Assembly: GCA_029207755.1 (NCBI GenBank)
Contig: JARCOQ010000007.1
Span: 43,915,656 to 43,979,655 of the forward strand
DNA from: Chamaea fasciata
Lineage: Eukaryota; Chordata; Aves; Passeriformes; Sylviidae
Length of the DNA stretch: 64,000 bases
Direction: 5' to 3'
Below, in pieces: positions 38,553-51,749 of the stretch (position 1 is the first letter of the stretch; the number at the start of each line of letters is the position of its first letter). The notes under the pieces are model-generated. The model worked only from the letters and a program-made list of their open reading frames with translations. It did not search any database and had not been told where the DNA came from. Position numbers and translations under genes: made by a program.

Positions 38553-41500
38553 TGGAAAATCTCAGTACGTTGTGGTGTAAAATGCTTTTCACACAGGATT
38601 AAATTTTCCAACACTTAAATCATTGGGCAAGATCTAATTTTTCCAAGATTTAATTCACTGGAACAGACAAAGAAATTTCATCTGTCTAAGATTCTTCATC
38701 ATGAAATGACATCCGTGTCCATGCTCCTGATTTTTTAGGGAAATTAGGGACTGAGATCTACCACCTGAATGTTCCAACTGTCTTAATACTCTGAGGGGTA
38801 GAAAAAGATGTACATCAAAGATCATGTTGTATCTGATAAATCTTTTCCCAAGAAATGTTCCATTGGGACATTTGTTAGGATTTGCATTTTTGATTGTATG
38901 ACTAGTTAAAAACCAGATTTCTTAAAAGTCTCTGAAGCTTCATGAAACACAGAGAACATATTTCTTTGATCCAATAGTACCTTTCCCTCAACTACCTTTA
39001 ACAAGAAAATGTATATGTTCAGGTACATCACTTATCAAGTGCATAAATGTTTGTGTCAGTATTTTCAAATGAAAAAATCATTTGACACATACGTGCATAC
39101 AGAATCAATCACCCAGAGACAGAAGATTTTACATTCCTATTAAAAAGAAAAACTTTCAAAAAGTCAGATATGTGTATGTAAAGGAAGGTGAGAGACATCC
39201 TCAGAATTTCTGTTGTGAATTGGCAGGACACAAAGTATCACAGGCTTTAACAATTAAGACAACAGAGTAAAATGATGGAGACCGAGGTCACTCGGAGGAA
39301 AAGAATCTTAAAGCAGCCTGAAAAACAAATTTGACAATTAAATTTAGACCAGATAATAAATAAAAAAATACATATTACAAACATAAGTTAACTTAATCTA
39401 AGCTGTTAATAAAATCATCATTCCCTTGCCTCCATAATGATCTGTTTCTCTTTATGAAATTATTTTTTTGTAAATAAATCAAAACAAATAAGGAATAGTC
39501 ACTGCAAATTAACAAAGCAGGATGAATCTTCCACTCAAAATTTTTTGGTAAACTCTTTTAGATCAAACAATGCATTTAGCTCATAATTGTCAGGTATTAA
39601 CACCTGCAGGGTGTACAGCAGAAAAGTATGCAATTTCCTTTGTATTTAAATACTTTTCATAATACAGTACTGCAAGTATCTCTTAAAATTTCTTCCCATC
39701 TTATAATATTTGCCCCATTTCTTTGCATAAATCTAATGAAGAAGATTGTTCTTCCTTCTCTTCCTATCACCACAATAATCTTACCCCCACCTCCTGTACC
39801 CCCTGCCAAATAAAAAAAAGGAAAAGAAAAAAGAAAAATTCTACATTCTATTCACAAAAAAATAAAAGCAACACACAAGGAACAAAAAGTAACAAAGCAT
39901 GAATAAGTGAAGCCCAAGAGCCATTCCAAATTCTCCAAATATGAGAAGGTTTCCAAAAGATGCTGAGGTTATTGACACAAAATTATGTTTAAAGTCTTTG
40001 AGGCACTTTCAGGTTTCTTGAAAAGCCTCACAATTTTCGCATTACTATCAAGCTAAAAGGTGACTTAAAGAAACTTACATTTCAGTGCCTAGACCTTGTG
40101 TTTGAACAGAACGCTACCTCTTACCTCTGAGTGCAAATTCCCAGGTGAAATGCTTTATTGTAGTAAAAAAAGTGTCTCCCTTCCACTTTAATGATAATCA
40201 AAACAGAACCATATAAATTACCAGAACTTTCGGGAAAAAAAAAACCAAACAGCTCTTGTGATCCCATGTAATGCCTTTGCTTGCAAGAGTGATTCCTGCA
40301 GGAGCCATGTTTCTTGCTCTTTATTATGTATATATATTTTTAATACTTGTCACAATAAACCTGTGTTTCTCCATCTCTGATTTTTATTAATGCCCTCATT
40401 TTCTTGTTTCCTTTTCCCTTTGTCTTTGTGGTTAGCTCTTTGGGGTCATTACTCAGAGCAATATTATGTAACATCAAGGCTGCCTTTTAGTTGTATTTGT
40501 GTCTGTTTAATGGTGCAAGTTCCCACTCACCCCCTTGCCTGGGCTTTCATCTTGCTTTAGCGGGTAACAATTCTTGAGGATTAACTCTGTCTGGCCTGCT
40601 GAAAGTTGAATCAGACTGCAGGTGTCTTTGGCTATACTTTGTTCACTTACAGGAAAACCTCTGGAATTAAGCCACAGCCTCATTTGACAAAACTATGTTC
40701 CAAAAAGCAGCTGATGATTTGAGGGAAACAGCGAGATTTGGGTAGTAAGTGCTCTGCTTTTTTTTCTATGTGTGGACTTCAGTTACTCCTTCCTTCAGGA
40801 ATAGAGGTAGAGCAATAAAGAGCAAAGCTTGGACAAGACAATGGACATCAATAAATTTCTGCTAACAGCTTTGCCCTTTCTCTTTATTGACTTTTGCCTT
40901 TTTAACCTGCAGTTAAGCTACATTTGTTTGCCCATCTTTTGAGCTAGTCCCACTATTGGAGGGTGACACAAAATGTTTCTCGTAATGTTAGGAAATACAG
41001 CACAGTAGTTTGCAAGAATGCACTTGGGGATGAATTTAGTGTCCTTTATGCAAATATTTCATTTGATAACAATGATGGAATTACTGAACTTGAGTTGTAT
41101 CTGAACAGCTGATCCAGATATGTCCTCCAGATTAATTGCAACTCCATTAAGAAGCCTGAGTATTCACTATCCAGTCTTGACACCTGAGTTTATTCAGAGG
41201 GAAATATATATACCTGACAGCAGTCATTTTGCACTGGTTCTTCATGCAATAGCTCTTCAGATTCCTGACTAAGCCTGGAAGACTGCTGTCCCAGGATTTA
41301 ACTTCAGACTGAACAGTGCCAGTGAGGCTGAATATAACTCACAGATATTGTCAGTATGATATCAGAGCTTTGGTAAACCAGCGTAGCTCCCTTGCATGAG
41401 TTTACTTGAGTAGTAGTGTTACTGTCCTATTTGTTTGCTGAACTGGATGATCTCTGTCAAGAATGTCAATAGAAAACTGCTCTTTATTTTACTGGAATGG

Positions 41501-42433
41501 GTCATGTTTGGGACATAGAATGCATTGTGTTGAAAGAAAATAGGTGGTGCTAATGAGATACAGACCTGAGTATAAAGAATTTTCAAAACCAGAAAAGCCT
41601 TATATTCTCTATATATTTTTTAAATCTATGAATTAAGACTATATTAAGGCTGTATGGATAACTTTTTTCATTTTTCTAAATAATTTCTTTTTCCAGAACT
41701 TGTTTACAAGAAAAAAAAATGTATAAAAGAATATAGTTTACTTACAAAGAATGCTTGGGGAAATTTCTGTGAGGAAAACAAATTAGTTTCTTTGTTGTCT
41801 TTCATCTGTTTATCTTTCAGACATTGTTAAAGATTTCCTGGTGGTGCTTGGTGGATTTTGTTTTTATTTTTATATTTCTGTGAGGTTTTACTACTTTTTA
41901 AAATTAGTTGTTTTGGGGTTTTTTTTTGTGTATTCGACACAAGCATTTTGCATGAAGTTTCATGGTATGTCTTCAAACACAGTGCAAATACTGCCTCAAA
42001 TTTCTCACATGACTGGATATCATTGAAGGGATTTGGTCATTCTTACAACTCAAACTGAAGGCAGCCACTATAGAGGTTGATTAACAGGCTCTTTTTTTTT
42101 TTTTTCACAGTTTCTAAGCACAGCTAACACATTTTTTTTAGTCAAATTTCATTTTTTAGGACCAGAAAAGAATAAATTACAGGGAAGAAAAATGCAGTCT
42201 GCATTGTATAGTACATTAGAACATAGGAATTTAGTCACCTCCTGGTCATAAAATCTATAGATTACAAAGAATACCTCTCACAAAGTACTGCTAAAACTCC
42301 TCCCTTTTTCATCTAAGACCTCATTATCTGATATGGAAAAAATCTCCCAAAAAGAGCACATAGTTGAAATAAAATTAATATGCTATACCCTAAGTATTGA
42401 AATTGTATATCTGAAAGTCGAAAAACTAACACA

Positions 42434-42720
42434 TTTGGTGCAGTTGGCAAAGTTTTGGTAGCAGAGAGGCAGAGGCAGGAGAGTGTTGCAGTGCATCCCC
42501 ACAATTTAACAGGTGTTTCTATATTAGGAAAGAGTTTAGGTTTCACCCCTGAACTTTTAAGGAAGAACCAGAAACTTCTATGCTCTTCTCACCATAATTG
42601 GCCCAGTGCCAGGACAAAGGCACCCCTTGGGTCCTTGAGCTGTACTTCAAGTAATGCAGCTATTTTCTGTCGGGCAGCATGCCAAAATTGCCCCTCCTAG
42701 ATCGTTGAATGCTTAGGAGA
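42434..42720 (+). mobile_element. Possible endogenous-retrovirus leader remnant
   Basis: The segment starting tttggtgcag at 42434, with gttttggtagc at 42452-42462 and a following AG/GGC-rich run, resembles the untranslated leader just downstream of the 5' LTR in an avian ERVL-like element, as I recall it. The preceding bases end in ACA as an LTR would, but the upstream sequence does not look like an LTR and no TATA or second LTR is visible. No gag, pol or env similarity could be recognised in the ORFs that follow (42455-42700 and 42930-43172). The right end is undetermined. Confidence 0.3.
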
Positions 42721-45700
42721 GAGCACAGAGATTCTCAGGGCTTTTTGGGGTGTCTTAGCAGGTGCAAGGGACCTCCCTGCACTGTACATTGGCTTTTACT
42801 CTTTTGTTTTGTACAGTTTTTTATTTTTGCTTAATTATAACCTTTTTGCTTTTTCAAAACACCTTTGATCAGCCGTCTTGCTAATTTCTCATAAGCCATT
42901 TCTGGGAGGCTGCTGGCAACCCTCAGAGCTTGTTACACCTTTGTGGGGCTGATAACAAACATTCTGGCCTCATGCAGACAGAACAAGGATGGGAGAGGAT
43001 GGGTCTGCAGAGGTGGCCTCTCTGGGAAGCACAGCCCATTACATTTGTCTCCTACCACAGGTGGCACACGGTGCCATCTCTGGGGAAAGACGTTCCAGAA
43101 AAGAAAGAGGAAAAGGATACAAAGAACATGACAAACAATAAAGAAAATGCAGACGCCAGGGAAGGAGAATGAAAAACTTCATAATGGAGTACCTATCTAC
43201 TGCAGCCAGGGGAGGATGCATGCTGGAGCTGTTGGATATTCATGAAGGAATAATGTCTGATGGAAAGACTATGCAAAAGCAGAGGAACAGGCTGATGAGG
43301 AAGGAGAGGCAGAAAGAAACTTCTATGTACTGACTGTAGCACACGCACCAAATGCAAAGCCTCACTGTGCTCCTCAGGATGGTGAGGTCAGTGTGAAGAA
43401 AAGGACATGAGAAGAGTTGAGAAAAGGTGTTGATTTAAAATTTATCTACTTGTTTTTCACTATCCAAGTTGGCAATAAATTAAATTATTTTTTCCCTAGT
43501 GACTATGTTTCACCTGTGACAGTGAATTGCATCAATCTCGTTGTCTTTATCTTGACCCAACAGCTTTCTAATCCTGTTTTCTCCCCCATGTCCTGTTGAG
43601 GAGGAAGGGTGTATGGGCTGTGGTGTGGACATTCGGCTGTTAGCTAAGCCTAACTGGCCACATATATGAATGACACAAAAAATATTGATAAAAAAAAGCT
43701 TTTCAGATCCTATTCTATCAGAGGATTTAATCCGTATCAGGGAACACAGAACATACAAGTAATTAGAGAAAAAGTAATTGAATAACAGCCACTAAGAGAT
43801 ATTAATGAGTGTGACAAGATTACTAAATGAACTTTCAAGGAGCGTATTTGTTTCTGACTAACACTTGTAGAGCATTATTACAGTGTACAAATGACAGTAG
43901 AAAGAGGATGGAATTAAATAATACAAAGTAAAGGTTCAGCTGCAAAAAACAAGACCTCAAAAAAACTCTATGGATAGTACAAGGTGAAAACTCCAAAGTC
44001 CAAGCCACACTGCAATACAATTATAAGGGCCAAGGAGCTTCTTGTCTGTGAGAAAGAAGTAAGTTTGTACAATGTACAGTTCACCATAAAAACAGGTGGA
44101 AGAAATCCTAACTAATCTTTTCTTGTGGGTAATTGTTTTAGACTTATATGACAAGAAGAGGATTGAGTTTCTATAGAATGTCTGCAAAAATGTGTGCGTA
44201 GGGGTGTGCCCACATCACACCAGCCATATGCTGCTCAGCCATTGTAGACAAGTGCTGTTCTTGAGAGAATGAGATCAACTGTAATGGAACTTAACTGGTT
44301 TGGGCATGACGGACATGCAATAAGGCTGAAGCTTGCTTATAAGGTTCCAATACAGTCATGCCAAGCTGGAACCTGATATGCACAAAGATGCAGACATGAA
44401 AATATGGACATACAGACTGTCACACACTACTGTGCACAGACTCAGGTGGCTCATTTAAGACAGAATTCTGAATTTCAGACTTGCTTCAGGTCACTCTTTT
44501 ATCCTGCAATATGTTGTACATAAAATCTGACAGCAACACTAGAGAAAATAGCATGGGTCAAATATTTCATTATAAAGCTCTTTTAAAAAAGAATTCATAG
44601 CTATAAAAGTATGATTGAGAATAAATGAATGTGTAGGTAACTGTAGGAGATAGCTGGGGAAAATTAAAATTATAAAATTACAAAGATGTCTCTATTTATT
44701 TTCCCAGCAGGGTTTGTCAACTTGTTTTCCTTACAAAGGGCTCAAGTAATGATTCTATTGTTGTGCTAAATTCAGATTTTTTTTCTTTTAAAATGTATTA
44801 ATTTCCATGAATATTTGTGTCCACACCAAATGAATGAATAAGGGAGACAGGACTACAATCCTGCATCTACATATGCTAAGGCAAAGTGTCAGCTGGTGGA
44901 CCCATTCTCCAGGACTTAGAAAATCCTCCCCAGCAGCTACAGCATGGGCACATGCAGGATGATCCAGCTCCTTCATCCTTATCAAATTAATCAATTGCCT
45001 TTTTTTTAATATTAATAAGCAATTTTATTATCCTTGTTTTGGTACAGGAATATCTACCCTGTTTTAATTTACTGCAACTACTGTAACTATTTATATGATC
45101 TTTATACGCTCTGCCTTTCTGACTATTCACCAGCTAAATCTCATCGAATGTCAACATATCTTCCCTTAACTGCCTAGGGAATGGCCAGCTCTCATGTAAA
45201 CTTGTTTTTTGCAATACCTATGAAGGTATACTTTTCTGAATTGCTTTGATTCAGTAATCAGTCCAAGCTGGGAATAGAAATTATATTTTCTGCAAACTTT
45301 ATGTCATTTCTCCATTCTGAAAGCATTGTATATTGTAGGAGAACATTTTTCTCATAATATTTCTATGAATGTTATTTTGTACTCAGCCAAGTGGGGTTTG
45401 ATAAAGAGAAAATAGCTTAGAATTTGTTGGGATATTTTTCTCTACATTATATATCTACTCCATCTAAAAAGCTATAGAAACACATATGAATATTTTTATT
45501 TAAAAAATCCCATATATTTCCAGAAAAATGGAATAGTTTTTTAATCATAAATCCCTTTTCTTTTGCTTGGATGCTGTTCTCCTGCATTCTGTCCAATAAA
45601 TTCAGCTGGATCTTATTTAATAAGATTCCAAGATTGCCATAATTTTTCTGTCATCATTTTGTCATTAAAATATACCCACCCACAACAGATTGCTATTTTG

Positions 45701-48700
45701 TTTTTCTTTTACTCTCCCTCCACCCTTAAAAGGGGATGACATAAGTAGAATTGGAAACTGCTTTTTTCCTATTTCATCCTTGGACAGTGAAAATTTTAAG
45801 GTTAATTAAACATTAAAAACACAAAAGAATATATTAGAAATTAGAGAGCTCTCTACACATAATGGCAAATGGCCTTTACTTACATTCCATGATTCTTGCC
45901 AAAAAAAATGATTTAATAATTGTTATTTTAAAAATTTCAGTGGTATATCCTATAAATTGCTGAAAGATTTTAAAAACAGAAGACTAAATTTTCTGTCTTT
46001 TGCAACTAAAATGATCAAGCCTGGATTTATGTGTCTATATAAATACCTATATGCACACAAGTACATGTGTACATATGCATACATAGTCTCACATGCAAGC
46101 ACTCACACATACTTACAGAGATTTTATTGCCAGGATGGATCCATGTATGCCAATATGACACTAAAGTCACTCTGATTTCAGAAATAAGCCTTTCCACACA
46201 CGGAAGGAATATGAGCAAAACTAAATTTATCTGTGTTTTACACCAGGATTCCTAAATGTTCTCACCAGTATTCCTATGTAGAAAAGAATGAATTAAGCTA
46301 ATATAACTTACAGTATAATGTGAAGATTTTTAAAACAAAAAAAAATTTTTTTTGGTTTTGTGTATTTTAAGAACAAAGTCTGACAGCTTAGATACTGTAT
46401 TAGAGTACTTATGCACATGTTTTTCATGTGTATAGCTTTATATATCTGACTAAATCAGGCCACAGTTTCATGTTAAGAAAGAATGCCTATTCTTCTGGCT
46501 ATTCTATCTCACTGACTATAGGAGAATCAGTAAATAAATGAAAGTGTCAGTCTTGGTAGTCTGGTCATATTAATATTAAATGTTTTGGATTCTGCATTAT
46601 GGAGAAATCTGGATGGCATTTAGTGTCCTGAAGTCAAAGTAGATAATGATTTACAAGACCTTTTACCTTAGATCCATACAGACTATGATTAAAGTATTTG
46701 TTCTAAGCACTTGCTTATTTTTGTTCCCCCAAATTTGGGTTCAAGTTTCTGAGAATGACACTGCAAATGTTTTTATTTCTATTGAGTGTAAACTGTCTAA
46801 AAGTGATATTATATTGTCCTAAAGCAATTTATAACAAGTATACAAATGTTTTCAAGTCTTTTTATTTCTGCAATTGGCATGACGCCTTGTAGAGGAGTCT
46901 GCAGTGGTTGTTGTGCTGGCAAGATGTATTTAAACTTTCTGCATTTATTCTGTTTTTATTGAGAAAACCTTAATTTGGAATTTATATGTGAAAGTTTCAG
47001 GCTTTTTGTTTTTGTTTAATCTTTACTATTTACACAATATTACTTTTCAAGCTTGCACAAAAACAACTTTATGATTTGCCATAAACACACACTAAAGACT
47101 TCAGTTTTATAGGTTTCTCAAAAAAAAAAAATTTAATTGTAGTGTCTGTCTTACTGTGGAACTAAACTGCCATTGAGAAAGTGATTTCAATGTATGCTTC
47201 TGATTCCAAAATAAACATGGGTGAAGGAAAAATATGAAACATATAAACTATAGTTAAATGGTAAGAGATTTAATGTTATCATTCAGCAGTAACGTTCTAT
47301 AATGTTTAAAAAATACTGACCTACCAGTATTTTCACAGACCAACAGAATTGTATGGTACCTTTTTGTCAGTTGCTGCAAACTTCAGTGGGAAGACAGTAG
47401 TTTTGAAGGAAATAAAATATTTTCCAGCCTTTATATTTTGAAGCTGTGATAGCCTTCTTGCCGTCTTCTCTTAGAGCAATTATTTCTCTTCATAACATGG
47501 TGAAAAGACTAAGGCACACAGTGGTTCTGTAGCCGGAAAAGGACTAGAGTGCACTGTAAGGTCCAAGCCATAAAATAACCGCTAAACCAAAACACATTAC
47601 AGTGTCACTCTGAGCAGTCTGGAGACAGAAATTGAAAGGACAAAAATAAACTTTATATTAATCTCAGTGTTCTGAACCATTTAACTCATGGGCAAATTCT
47701 CTTATTTTCTCTTTGAAATGTCTGTTTATCTCTAGTTGAGGCACAAGTTTATTGTTACCCCTTTTATTGCTTTCCCTCACATCTCAAGTAAGATATCATT
47801 GTTAAAAAGCAAAGGATGCAGAAGAAAAAAGAAAAAAAAAAACCCACATTCTTGCAGGACAAAGCTGACATATCCACCTACTGTGATCTATTACACATCA
47901 AAGCCTCTTAAATTTGCTATCCAGTGTGTAAAAGCTAGTTTAATAAAGTGAATTAGCAGCCAATATTTGTCAAACCCACTCAATACACAGTCATTGCAAC
48001 TGTGATAAACAGAGATAGATGTAGGAAGAATGTGTGTATACATATGTATATATATCAAAATATATATATCAGCTGGTAACTGTGATGAGTTTTTTGCTGT
48101 TACCTATTTATAAGTATCTGATCAGGGCACTTCATATGTACAAATAGATTGAAAAATACTTTGCAGTACAAATTTTAAGAGCAAATGAAAGAATTCTGAC
48201 TTTAAGACAAAAATTTAGAGCAAATGCACAGATTTTACAGCTTGACCTTTTTCCAACAGCAGCCTTTTCCTGGTTGTGCAAGGGTCATGATCAAGGTATT
48301 TTCTTCTCAAGATTCCTTGATCATAGGTTTGGTTGGGTTCGCAAGGCTAGAAAGTGCCAACAACATTTTCACAGCTCTTTGCCAGTCTGTTAAGTCTCTC
48401 TAGAATGGACTAGAAAACTTTTTTCCTTTTCTTAACTTTTGAAAAAAATGCTAATAAAATAAAATTATGATAAGTTTATTGTTCACAGTAAAAGAGAGAA
48501 AAATATGCTATGTATTAACACAGGAAACTGATGTGGTATGAAAATTAATGAACTGACACTACTTTACCAGTGCTTTTCAGGACATATTTTTGTTTTATTT
48601 ATTTTGGCTTCTAAACAAGTAAGAAGACTAGGGTACAAACAGGCTTATGACAGATGGCAGGAGAAAGCATCTGTTTTCAGAAATATAATTTCAACCACAT

Positions 48701-51214
48701 TACAAAAGGATATTTTCTGCATATATGTGAGGCCTCTAAATTGTAAAGTAATTATAGAGCTTAACATTAATTTGTACCTTTCTTATGATGTTGATTGTGG
48801 CTTTGTGGTTTCCTTGATTCCTTTGGACAAATCTAATCTTACATTTAAAATCTTCTTATTTGATATTTACACATTTCAGATTCATTCTGTTATGTGATCT
48901 CTATAAAAAGAGAAGACAATCATTAACAAATTTTAAATGATTAGTTGACTGAAATGAGCAGTCACTAAAAATGATTATCTAATATGAAACTGTTACCTAG
49001 ACTTGTAAAATGCTTATTCAGCTGCTGAGATGGTGGATAATAAGCACAGATCAGAGAAATACTATGAATACAGACAATCACAACAAAACAGAATGAGAGT
49101 TCAAAGAGCTGACCCAGATGAAAAGTCTAGTTTAGTTTTTAAAAAAATGCCTGATTAGATGATTATACTAACAGTTATATGGTCAGAAAAACTGAAAAAA
49201 AAAAAAAAAAAAACAAAACCCTGAAATTATCTGTGAAGTTTCTACTGCTGTAGTATATTAAATCCCATATAAAATTTCTTTTATCATGCTAAGCATTCTC
49301 TGCACTCTGAACTTCTTTAAGGCAGATCACTGAGGTAATTTCTTACCACCACAGGCAAGATGTGTGCCTTCTTATAAATATTTTGAACTCCTAAAGCAAG
49401 TCACTCACTACAAATGGAAATTCTTGAGCATGACATTGCTTTTTCCAGCATGTGCTTGGAGTAGGCACAGTAACATCCCACGACAATCAGTTAGGATTAC
49501 ACCTACCCTGTACTTGGTTATAGACAACAGCAGAAAGACTACATGGCCTATGTCTACACTTAAGACAGGTGGAGTGCATAAAGAAGTCTTTGCCCTCCCT
49601 AGCATTCCAGTTCTGATGCGCGCTGGGCTGCAGCATCACTGAAGCTCCAATTCTTTATCTCCATTTCACTTCTTCCTTCTATTTGAAGGTTTTTCACATA
49701 CTCATCCTGCTGACTGACCCAAATACACTGCAGGCAGTGGATCAGTTTGTCAGATTTCAGTGGCTAGCATAGAGATATCTAGTCTTTTTTGTCTTGGGCA
49801 AGTGTTCCTGGGGAGTATTTTTTTAATCATCAGGTGTTGTACTAGAAATATCTTGACAAAGAAGATAATTTTTTGTGCTGTGACTTGCACGTGGATGAGT
49901 TCAATTTCTTTGCTTTGGAAACCTGTTCTTACGTTGACAGTGTATTTTTCTCATTCATAAGCTTTGGGCACAGTTTACATAGTATACATACTATAAATAT
50001 AGCAAATAAAATATAAATATGCAAAATTGGAATGCATCCATTTGCCCACTTCATCTGATTACTAGTTATTTTTCTTTGCTGTACCTATATTTGTCTCTCT
50101 TTTTCTGCTAAAAATCTGACATATTTAGGCATCAGAAAAGAAGCATTTTTCTTTTCAAATAGAGGAGATGGTTCTCTGGAATCTATAACTATTAATTTGG
50201 GTAATTTCTAAGAGTGTTAATGGATACTTACAAGTTGAAGCCTGAAATTTAGGTCATGTGAAACAAAGATTTTTTTGAAACATAATAAAAATAGAAATAA
50301 CTTTTTATGCCTACATAACTACCATTTTGCAGATAATCCAAATATATTTGTACTGAATAGAATTTGGGATGCAGTTTAAAAACAGTGTCAGAGAAAACTT
50401 TATATTTGCTTGATAACCTCTCACAAATGATGTGACTACTGTAGTGTTTCCTTTGAGTTTTCACACATATGAGCAATGACTTTGTACCCTGTGACATGTG
50501 TACATCTTCTGTCATGTCTGTTTCTGTAAAAACAAATTTGAAAATCCCATTAGTGTTTTACAAAGGATATCCTAAAATCTTTATAAATATCCTACCTATG
50601 AGGCAAACTGACAAACAGAATCATGCTGACATTATTTTGGCTTGAAATGAATAGCAAAAACAGCCCACAGTGGAATAATATTGAGTTGATTCAAGTTCTG
50701 TTATGTCTAAGTGTTGTCTGACTACATTTATGGATTTCTTGTTTTCAAGACTGATGAACAGAGCCGAAATCCAATTTCCATCCATGTTTTAAATAAAGCC
50801 TAATTAGAAGTGGTTATTGCTGATGTAATTTCCATGTTGAAAGTATGTTATACCAACCAAATTGTGTACAGTATTTTAGGTTCTATCTCAGTGCTATTAT
50901 AATGTTATCTTAAATGGTTAGGCTCTTAGTGACTGGATGTAACAAAGATGTTCAAATTTCTTACTGTATATTCAGTACTAGGACCCAACTTTTCTTTTGC
51001 TATTTTGTCTACATTATTTAGCTACCTTTTAACTGAGAAAGGAACATTTCAATGCTTCTTTAAACTTACTGGAGTCTTGCAGAAGTAGAGAAATCCAGAA
51101 CTAAAAGACAACCCTCAATACTTTCCAGGGAAGGGTTGCTAAAGACACAATGTTTCACATAAGCACTAAAAGCATTTCTTGGAGTCGGGCCTGGGGGTTT
51201 TCTGGGTGTTGAGT
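42721..51214. other. Non-coding stretch, no gene recognised
   Basis: The first 600 bp are less AT-rich than average and may belong to the same remnant as the preceding segment. Beyond that lie only short TA/CA patches (46056-46110 and 48036-48070), an A-rich tract at 47821-47841 and A17 near 49195-49213. ORFs are at most 119 codons (48538-48897, plus) and unrecognised. Confidence 0.5.
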
Positions 51215-51347
51215 TGTGCTGATTTGGGATGAGGTTGTGTGAATTTTCCTTATAGTAGCTAGTATGGGCCTACAGTTCAGATTTGTGCTGAAAACAATGT
51301 TGGTAACACGGGGACTTTTTAGTTACTGCTGGGCAGTGTTTACACAG

Positions 51348-51353
51348 GCCCAA
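51348..51353. repeat. Left target-site duplication of the 329-bp LTR
   Basis: GCCCAA directly before the 5' TG; identical to 51683-51688. Confidence 0.9.
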
Positions 51354-51488
51354 TGTTGTAATTCTCTAGGGGAATGGTTTCTCCCTTTTGACCCCCTGGA
51401 GTTCCTTACCACATAGAGTGACCCTTCCTTCCTTCCTTCTCTGACCCCATTGGCTATGGTCCAGCCATCTTTTCCCTGAGCGGGGAGC

Positions 51489-51496
51489 TATATAAT
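51489..51496 (+). promoter_or_regulatory. TATA box of the 329-bp LTR
   Basis: The sequence tatataat lies in the GC-richer part of the LTR, about 50 bp before its AATAAA. This spacing is expected for U3/R of a short retroviral LTR. Whether it is active is unknown. Confidence 0.7.
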
Positions 51497-51543
51497 GCCT
51501 CGCCCTTCCTTGTTCTTTCTCTTTCCCCCGTGGAATTTCAAAG

Positions 51544-51549
51544 AATAAA
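51544..51549 (+). promoter_or_regulatory. Polyadenylation signal of the 329-bp LTR
   Basis: Canonical AATAAA in the R region of the LTR, downstream of the TATA box. Confidence 0.7.
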
Positions 51550-51682
51550 CGCCTGGGACAAAGGTCATGGGGAAAGGGCCTCTTCTGATATCTTTATCTT
51601 GTCCTTGGTATAATTCTCTCCAAAGCCTCCTAATAACTGAGCTAGCTAAAGCCCCCAGAGATGGGCAGGGGGTATTTATACA

Positions 51683-51688
51683 GCCCAA
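51683..51688. repeat. Right target-site duplication of the 329-bp LTR
   Basis: GCCCAA directly after the terminal CA; identical to 51348-51353. Confidence 0.9.
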
Positions 51689-51744
51689 GACCTTTTCTGC
51701 TCCCCACCACACCAGCAAGGCAGCTTTGGGTGCATAAGATGTTG

Positions 51745-51749
51745 AAAGG
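51745..51749. repeat. Left target-site duplication of the 703-bp LTR
   Basis: AAAGG directly before the 5' TG; identical to 52453-52457. Confidence 0.9.

Larger units (their letters stand above)
36330..42433. other. Non-coding stretch with simple repeats, no gene recognised
   Basis: Holds the (CA)n/(GA)n tract at 37143-37200, the polypyrimidine tract at 38394-38552, an A-rich patch at 39813-39838 and T14 at 42092-42105. The segment 40400-41000 is of more balanced composition and lacks repeats, but I see no exon in it. Confidence 0.55.
51354..51682 (+). mobile_element. Solo LTR inserted in host LTR (329 bp, 6-bp target-site duplication)
   Basis: Starts TGTTGTAA and ends TTATACA, and is flanked by perfect 6-bp copies of GCCCAA (51348-51353 and 51683-51688). 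A TATA box (tatataat) is at 51489-51496 and a canonical AATAAA polyadenylation signal at 51544-51549, giving plus orientation and a short R region in between. A 6-bp duplication is typical of ERVK-like (betaretrovirus-like) elements. No internal retroviral sequence remains. It sits inside the older LTR, whose sequence continues without loss on both sides. Confidence 0.92.

Noticed and set aside
38391..38618. Phe/Ser/Leu-rich plus-strand ORF and Lys/Glu-rich minus-strand ORF resembling a membrane or charged coiled-coil protein
   Set aside because: Both are translations of the polypyrimidine tract, so they are low-complexity artefacts.
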